A stretch of DNA of 64,000 nt, taken from positions 62,001 to 126,000 of the forward strand of contig JARUPY010000502.1 of the NCBI GenBank assembly GCA_029817715.1. The letters are read 5' to 3'. The notes beneath the pieces were generated by a model that worked only from the letters and a program-made list of their open reading frames with translations, had not been told where the DNA came from and did no database searches. A program made the translations under genes and the position numbers. Source of the DNA: Melastoma dodecandrum (Eukaryota > Streptophyta > Magnoliopsida > Myrtales > Melastomataceae). Shown here one piece after another: positions 58,370 to 64,000 of this stretch (position 1 is the stretch's first letter; every line of letters starts with the position of its first letter).

Positions 58370-58596
58370 GGGTTCCAACTGTAGCTTAATCGCTTATTGT
58401 AAATCCACAGAAGCTCATACCAACTACACGTTATACTCTGCAGAAGCTTTTATCTCTGCAATTTTTATCTGATCATATTACAATTGAATCTGTTTGGATT
58501 ATCTCAGTTGGTATTCTTGTTCTGATAAACATTATCTTGTTACCTAAAGAGCAAGATTTACTTGAACAGAAGCTCCAAGCTCTGTGAAATATATTC

Positions 58597-58800
58597 GCTA
58601 CTATTATGTAGAAGCTTACGCTCTATCAGAATCCAGTTGCTATTCCACAGAAGCTTTAAGCTCTGTGAAAAATCATTTGCTACTATTCTGTAGAAGCTTA
58701 CGCTCTATCAGAATTCAGGTGCTATTACACAGAAGCTTCAAGCTCTGTGATAATTCACTTGCTACTATTCTGTAGAAGCTTACGCTCTATCAGAATCAAA
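58597..58800. repeat. 82-bp tandem repeat in TR-GAG leader
   Basis: A unit starting GCTACTATTxTGTAGAAGCTT occurs at 58,597, 58,679 and 58,761 (last one partial). Each holds two AGAAGCTT palindromes and the phrase ACGCTCTATCAGAAT. It lies in the untranslated leader before gag. Confidence 0.85.
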
Positions 58801-59158
58801 CTGATATTCAACAGAAGCTTATGCTCTGTTTGAATACAACGTCTGGTATAAGGTTTCTGTCCAACTAAAGCGTAATTGCCCGTTGAGATCTTACAGAAGC
58901 TTTTATCTTCCAGTCTTTTCTCCACGGTTGGCATCTTAGTTCTGTTCTGCAGAAGCCTGTTGCTCTGCTAGAATTCAACAACTGCTATCAAAAGAAAAAT
59001 TTTAGATTTGTCATATTGACACTCGTGGTCTGTTTAACAGAGGCTTGATTGTTGGCTTGACGACTGATTTCTACCTAACAGGAGCTTTTTGAGGTTCTAT
59101 ACTATAATCGTCACCGTTCTGTTCTATAGAAGCGTAACACTCTATACGAATTGAACTA

Positions 59159-60204
59159 ATGGCTGATAACTACTATGTACCAAAACCACATATTGGGAAT
59201 CCTCCCATTTTTTATGGTAAGAATTTTGCCTATTGGAAAATTCGAATGAGTGCATTCGTAGATGCTATTGACGATGACTTATGGTCCTATATAGAAGATG
59301 ATCCACCTTCTATACCAAAGAACCAACAAAATGATCGAGATGGTCGTCCCACACGGGAATACCTCAAGATCAGGCGACTCACTAGAATGGCAAAGTATCT
59401 AATGTTTAGTGCTATGTCTGAAAGTGAATTCGTGAAAGTTTCGACTTCCACTTCGGGCAAATAAATCTGGGATAAGCTTGTCACCATGTATGTTGGGACA
59501 GACCAGATAGGAGAAACTAAGGTGAATTTCTTAATTCACCAATACGAAAATTTTACTATGAAGGCTGATGAATCTGTAGAACAGATGTTCCAGAGACTCA
59601 ACCTCCTAGTTGATGCCTTAACACATTTAGGCAAACACTATAAAAATTCTGAGCTAGTTCGAAAGGTTCTTCGTACTCTACCCAAATCTTGGAAAGCCAA
59701 GAAAATGGCTATAGAGGAAGCTAAAGCCCTCTCTACTCCTCGACTAGACCAGTTAATGAGCTCCTTAATATCATATGAGATGGAAAGATTCTCTCAGCCT
59801 GATATAAAGAGAGTAATAGCTTTCAGAGCATCAGAAGAACCAACAGAAGGTTCTGATGATGAAGCAGAAGCTGACTCGGATGATGAACTCGCTATGATAG
59901 CTAAGCGTCTACTACGGTTCGCCTCCAAGAAACGCTTCAATAAGAGAAGCCAAAATCGTGATAAGCAAATTGATCCAAATTTGGTCATATGCTTTTAATG
60001 CAAAAAGAAAGGGCACTACAGAACCTCTTTTGCAGCAAAGGCCCCTCCAGCACAGAGATAGTCCAAGTCCTCTGCTAAGATGTCTATCCTCCTAGAACAC
60101 ACTACCCTCCTCAAGGATCTACAGCAACAAGCTGTAGCAAATGGGGAAGACATCCGTGTTCTTCAGCGAATGGTCATTGACCTGACTCGCTTGGTGGAAC
60201 GCTA
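59159..60204 (+). pseudogene. TR-GAG gag (DUF4219/UBN2, broken zinc knuckle)
   Basis: The frame begins MADNYYVPKPHIGNPPIFYG, then NFAYWKIRMSAFVDAIDDDL. A TAA at 59,462 stands where the family has Glu (GK-stop-IWDKL). The same frame runs on with VNFLIHQYENFTMKADESVE, then LRTLPKSWKAKKMAIEEAK and DQLMSSLISYEMER. At the CCHC knuckle (VICF-stop-CKKKGHY, TAA near 59,996) a second stop replaces one residue. The last piece, KMSILLEHTTLLKDLQQQA to VIDLTRLVER, has coiled-coil character. Both stops are single-codon lesions. Confidence 0.85.
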
Positions 60205-60937
60205 GGAAAAGCTTCTGCGCGACAACCTTGATAAGGTCTCTCATGATACAGACTGAACTCATGTGTTTTGCCTGACTTTTTTGTTTCCTTAGACCAAAAA
60301 CTGATCTTCATGGTCTAAAGGTTTTGATGAAATAAGTGCCATTTGTGGACAAACCTTCTGCATGTTGGTTTTGAACTTTCTGTTCTACCTTCTACAAGAA
60401 CTGAAATTACCCTCTACACTTTGGTCATGAACGTTATGTCATACCTTCTGTAGAAATCTTCTCTTCTAAATCATATTTCTTTTACCTATCTTTTTTATGT
60501 GATAAAAAGGGGAAAAAATTGTGTTGAGGGGGAGTACCTCGCTCTGTATTGAGTTATAGAAAAATCTTTGATTTTCTATACCTTCTTGGGTGTAGAAGGC
60601 TATGAGACTTATATAGCTCATAATCAACCTTCTGCAGGGTATGCGAATCGTGATCTTATATAGTCACATTTGCTGGGAGTGCAAAAGTGAAAACTCATCA
60701 TTTTTGTCGGGCTAAAATACAGAAGCTTCACGCTCTGTACACATCACAGAAGCTTTGTACTTTGTGAACAACTTGTCTTTATAACAGAAGCTTATATGCT
60801 CTGTTAAACAGAAACCACATGGTTTTGTAAAGTGCAAGACTCATACTCTCACCTATCTATGGGGAGTTAGGGGGAGTTACTTGAGAAAATATTTCCCTCA
60901 ATGACGAATGCTTTGTCATCATCAGAAAGGGGGAGAT
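60205..60937 (+). other. Non-coding tail of the TR-GAG internal region
   Basis: No pol sequence is present. The stretch contains GTTGAGGGGGAGTACC and several (C)AGAAGCTT.ACGCTCTGT repeats, and closes with CATCATCAGAAAGGGGGAGATTG, the polypurine tract before the right LTR. Confidence 0.75.
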
Positions 60938-63143
60938 TGTTGAATATAGGTTTTGATGATGAGCCTCGACCTTTTGTATAACAGAAGTCAAACATCTACT
61001 CTACAAAAGCTTCTCACGTTGAGGACTTGTTGTAAGAAATATTTTTGTAATTAAATGATTGTTTAATTACGAAATAAAAATGATTTGGTCGAGATATTAG
61101 TCTGGTCGAATTAAACAGATTACGTTTTCAAATAACCCCATTAGGGATAATGTTTTCCATAGAAGGAAATATAATCTTCTATATATGGGAAGGTTCTGTA
61201 AGGTTGTCTACAACCTTTTGTGGTGTTATAAGATTATCATATGACCGTTATTTGGGATGTCAATCATTACTATCTGTCTAGATACATTCATTTGAGTGTG
61301 CTGAACAGAATGGTTTCGGTTTCAACTCATATGGAAGTTAATATTTGATTATTTACATTTACAGAAAGTTGCTGACCAGACTCAGCCAGAACCTTCTGTA
61401 GCGCAGTATACATGGGAATTTTATCATATCTAAATCTTAAATGATATTATTTGATTACCTAAAAGTATATATGCATGGGAGTAACGTTTTTGGTAATTGT
61501 TTATTTTATTTTATCTGATTGCTCGGTTTTCTTGTTTTGTAGAAGGCTGATCGTGCAATTCTTCATTCTTTCACTTAGACAATTCTTGTATAAATAAAGG
61601 CACTCGGCCACGAATCTTAAGTGTAACTTTTTCATTATTTCTGGGAGCGTGTGCTGAGAACTTGTGTCCTGTTCGCTCGAGTTTCAGTTAGTCACACGAA
61701 GAGCGTTAGCTGTAGAAAGCTGCATCGTTGGTGAAATCTTCTGGGAGAGTGACTAGGGAGCAACGAGAGACTCGATTGGAAGCTGCAGGAAACGTTGGTG
61801 GGAAGCGCGGCCGGAGGCTGTGTGGCCAACGTGGAGTGGGCAGGAGAGAATGGCAGAACCCCAGGAGTACAGAAGGTAAGGGACTAAACAGCTTATGTGG
61901 TGTAACGTTCTGTGTGCAGGTTAGTCTTGGGCAAGGGCTTTGTGTTTGCTTAGCCGTAGTCTCGAGAGACCACGCAGGAGAGCCTTGGGCAAGGGCTTTG
62001 TGTTTATTCAGTCGAGATCTCGAGGGATCGCGCACGGGAAGTCGCAGCTGAGTGCTGTGCCGGTGGAGACGTCGCCGGAGTGAAAATTCTCGGAGGAAGT
62101 CACGGCAAGTCGCTGTGCAGGAGATGACACCGCCTGAGGAAAACATCCGACAACCGGTTACATTTGTTAGTCACTGCAGTACAGAACCTTGTGGTCTGTG
62201 CTTTGAAATTCAGTCACATGTGATACAGAACCTTACGGTCTGTGCTATAGAAGGTTGACATCTTTGGTACAGAACCTTACGGGCTGCGCTGTGAAATTAG
62301 TCATCTATGATACAGAACTTTCTGGTCTGTAGAAGACCGACATCTTTGGTACATAACATTTTAAGTCTGTATTGTGAAACCTTATGGTCTGTGTTGTGGT
62401 CTGTGAAATTAGTCATCTATAATACAGAACCTTCTGGTCTGTAAAGGATTGACATCTTTGGTACAGAACCTTATGGTCTGTGTTGTGAAACCAAGTCATC
62501 TCTGGTACAAAACCTCTTAGGTGTGTGCTATAGAGGGTTGACATCTTTGGTACAGAACCTTACGGTCTGTGCTGTGAACCTTTTAGGTCTGTGCTATAGA
62601 GGGTTGACACATTTGGTACAAAATCTTTTGATATGTGCTATAGAGGGTTGACACATTTGGTACAGAACCTTCTAGTCTGTGCTGTGCAACTTACTCACTC
62701 TAGTACAGAACATTCTGGTTTGTGCTTTGCCACTCAGTCTTCTGTGGTGTAGAACCTTCTGGTCTGTGCTTTGTCACTCAGTCTTCTGTGGTGTAGAACC
62801 TTCTGGTCTGTGCTTTGCCACTCAGTCTTCTGTGGTGCAGAGCCTTCTGGTCTATGCTATAAAAAGATCTATTGTTGATCACCTTCTGTAATTGTTACGA
62901 AGTTAAGTCTGATTGAAAACCATCCAAATCCTAGGTGAAAAGTGGACGTAAGTAAATTGCTGAACCACTATAAAAAGTCTTGCGTGTCAACAAATTTGCA
63001 ATCACATTCGTACATTCTGTCTTACAGAAACCTATTTACGGTTCTGTTTTACAGAAGCTTCCTTTGCGGCGGGGTTAGTTGAAAAAGAGTTAAAAATCCT
63101 CAATTGGAATTTAACACTAATTCACCCACCTCTTAGTGTAACA
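60938..63143 (+). repeat. 3' LTR of the TR-GAG element
   Basis: The length is 2,206 bp. TATAAATA lies at 61,589-61,596. It contains a segment of about 250 bp (about 61,677-61,919) not present in the left LTR and a larger CAGAACCTTCTGGTCTGTGCT array (62,180-62,860). It includes a near-exact triple repeat of a 53-bp unit ending TGCTTTGCCACTCAGTCTTC (about 62,705-62,840). Confidence 0.85.
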
Positions 63144-64000
63144 CAGACCAATATACTTGATTTTCAAGCAGGTGACAGTTATGTTCCTGATGGTTATCTG
63201 CCCTGGAGTCATCCGCGACGGCAGGAATCATCGTCTTGTCCGAGTCCGAATTTCCGTTAATCTAGAGCTAGGTGGAACTCGTCAATCAAGACGTTCTTGG
63301 ATCAGATATTCTCGTGAGTAATTTGCCTTTCTATACACCCAAATGAGAGAAGATGTGGTTTTGAGAATGTGCCAAATCATTTCTTGGACTCATTGACCTG
63401 ACTAACTCAGATTTCGACGTTGGGCCTAGGTTAAACCATTTCCGCACCGTCCTTTCTCTTACGAGCGTTGTATTAGGTAATTGTTCTCTTCTCAAACTAA
63501 TTACATGGGATAAAAAAAAAAAAGCTTCAATCAGAAAACAAGCATCGCGATTTCATATTCATCAAGCTACCTCACGAGAAGATGTGATGCAAGAGATCGT
63601 GAATCAATCTGACCTGGCGTAGGATCCCCTAGTAGAATGTTCAAAGCAGTATCGATTTCTCGCGATCAGCTTCTCACAGCTGCCTAATTGAAAGCAAAAA
63701 GAGGCCCTCCGATCCTTACAACACCTTTCCATTAGCAACCTCGGGGGCAATTAGCAATAGTCCCTCTGTCAATGAGTTTTCACATTGGACGCTGCCCTAC
63801 GCAGCGCGTCCTCTCTTCTCCCATCTTGTCCAACAACTTACTGTATGAGTGGCCTAACGTTAGGTTAAACATTGAATACAAACGGTATTAAGACACAACC
63901 GTAAGAAAAATAATCCAAACAGAATCTTGAATTTAAAATTTTGAAATATTAAGATATGTACCCTGGTTTTAACTCCACTCTACCATAATTTCAATTATTG
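63144..64000. other. No recognisable gene
   Basis: The sequence after the LTR has mixed composition. Short frames exist but none is recognisable. The element's flank here does not repeat the left flank of the TR-GAG element. Confidence 0.4.

Larger units (their letters stand above)
56525..63143 (+). mobile_element. TR-GAG type non-autonomous LTR retrotransposon, ~6.6 kb
   Basis: LTRs at 56,525-58,355 and 60,938-63,143 both start TGTTGAATATAGG and end AACA. The primer site TGGTATCAGAGC (58,358-58,369) fits initiator-Met tRNA. A purine tract AAAGGGGGAGA precedes the right LTR. Between them is only a Copia-type gag; protease, integrase, RT and RNase H are entirely absent. This matches the described class of terminal-repeat elements with a gag domain, mobilised by relatives. 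By eye the LTRs differ at roughly 8 percent in their first 290 bp. The flanks TGGAT and CAGAC do not match, so no target duplication is visible. Confidence 0.85.

Noticed and set aside
61706..62146. 146-codon minus-strand and 107-codon plus-strand frames
   Set aside because: Both lie in the 3' LTR, and one includes LTR repeat sequence shared with the left LTR; there is no protein family match.

Overview
The window is nuclear DNA of a flowering plant, most likely a eudicot. Protein-coding genes are split by GT-AG introns, the gene families are plant ones (SUMO with a plant-type N-terminus, plant EAF1, DUF1644, a QALGGH zinc finger with an EAR motif), and AT-rich intergenic DNA is packed with plant transposons. 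I cannot name the species. No rRNA, tRNA, CRISPR or organelle gene was seen.

Layout. 1-2,500: no recognisable gene. About 3,040-3,570 (-): a decayed plant-mobile-domain (PMD) sequence. 5,305-7,092 (-): an intact three-exon SUMO gene. 7,949-8,362: a MITE. 8,900-10,200: CTCGAG-rich, LTR-like repetitive DNA. 10,851-11,419: a second kind of MITE. 13,300-23,299 (+): a 21-exon EAF1-type gene, the HSA/SANT scaffold of the plant NuA4 acetyltransferase, carrying a one-base frame break and a displaced start. 25,738-39,230 (-): a SEC14/SFH-like phosphatidylinositol-transfer pseudogene cut in two by a roughly 10.7 kb Copia-type LTR element (28,073-38,773); that element contains a roughly 6.5 kb L1-type LINE in the opposite orientation (30,494-37,037). 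40,206-41,408 (-): an intact DUF1644 zinc-binding protein gene. 42,933-47,026: a Mutator-like element (MULE). 48,261-52,164: a hAT element with a perfect 8-bp target duplication. 52,929-53,577: a small hAT-like MITE. 53,775-54,306: a second copy of the 10,851 MITE, inverted. 55,399-56,010 (+): a single-exon C2H2-EAR repressor gene. 56,525-63,143 (+): a non-autonomous LTR retrotransposon that keeps only gag (TR-GAG type), with unusually long, repeat-filled LTRs. 63,144-64,000: nothing recognised.

Four host genes look functional or nearly so: SUMO, EAF1, DUF1644 and C2H2-EAR. They are unrelated and share no pathway or operon. All the large transposons are damaged. The MULE has a single nonsense codon, the hAT has one nonsense codon and two frame breaks, the LINE has stops in RNase H and a broken endonuclease start, the Copia has lost integrase and most of RT, and the TR-GAG has two nonsense codons in gag. 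Boundaries of most elements could be fixed from terminal repeats and target-site duplications.

I did not find a convincing new biological system. The most unusual structures are the palindromic repeat arrays inside the ends of the MULE (GGGCGGGTTTTCAAAACCC type), of the hAT (GAGCTCGGCTCGA type) and of the TR-GAG LTRs (CAGAACCTTCTGGTCTGTG type), and the nested retroelement that broke the SFH gene. All coordinates and repeat alignments were worked out by eye.
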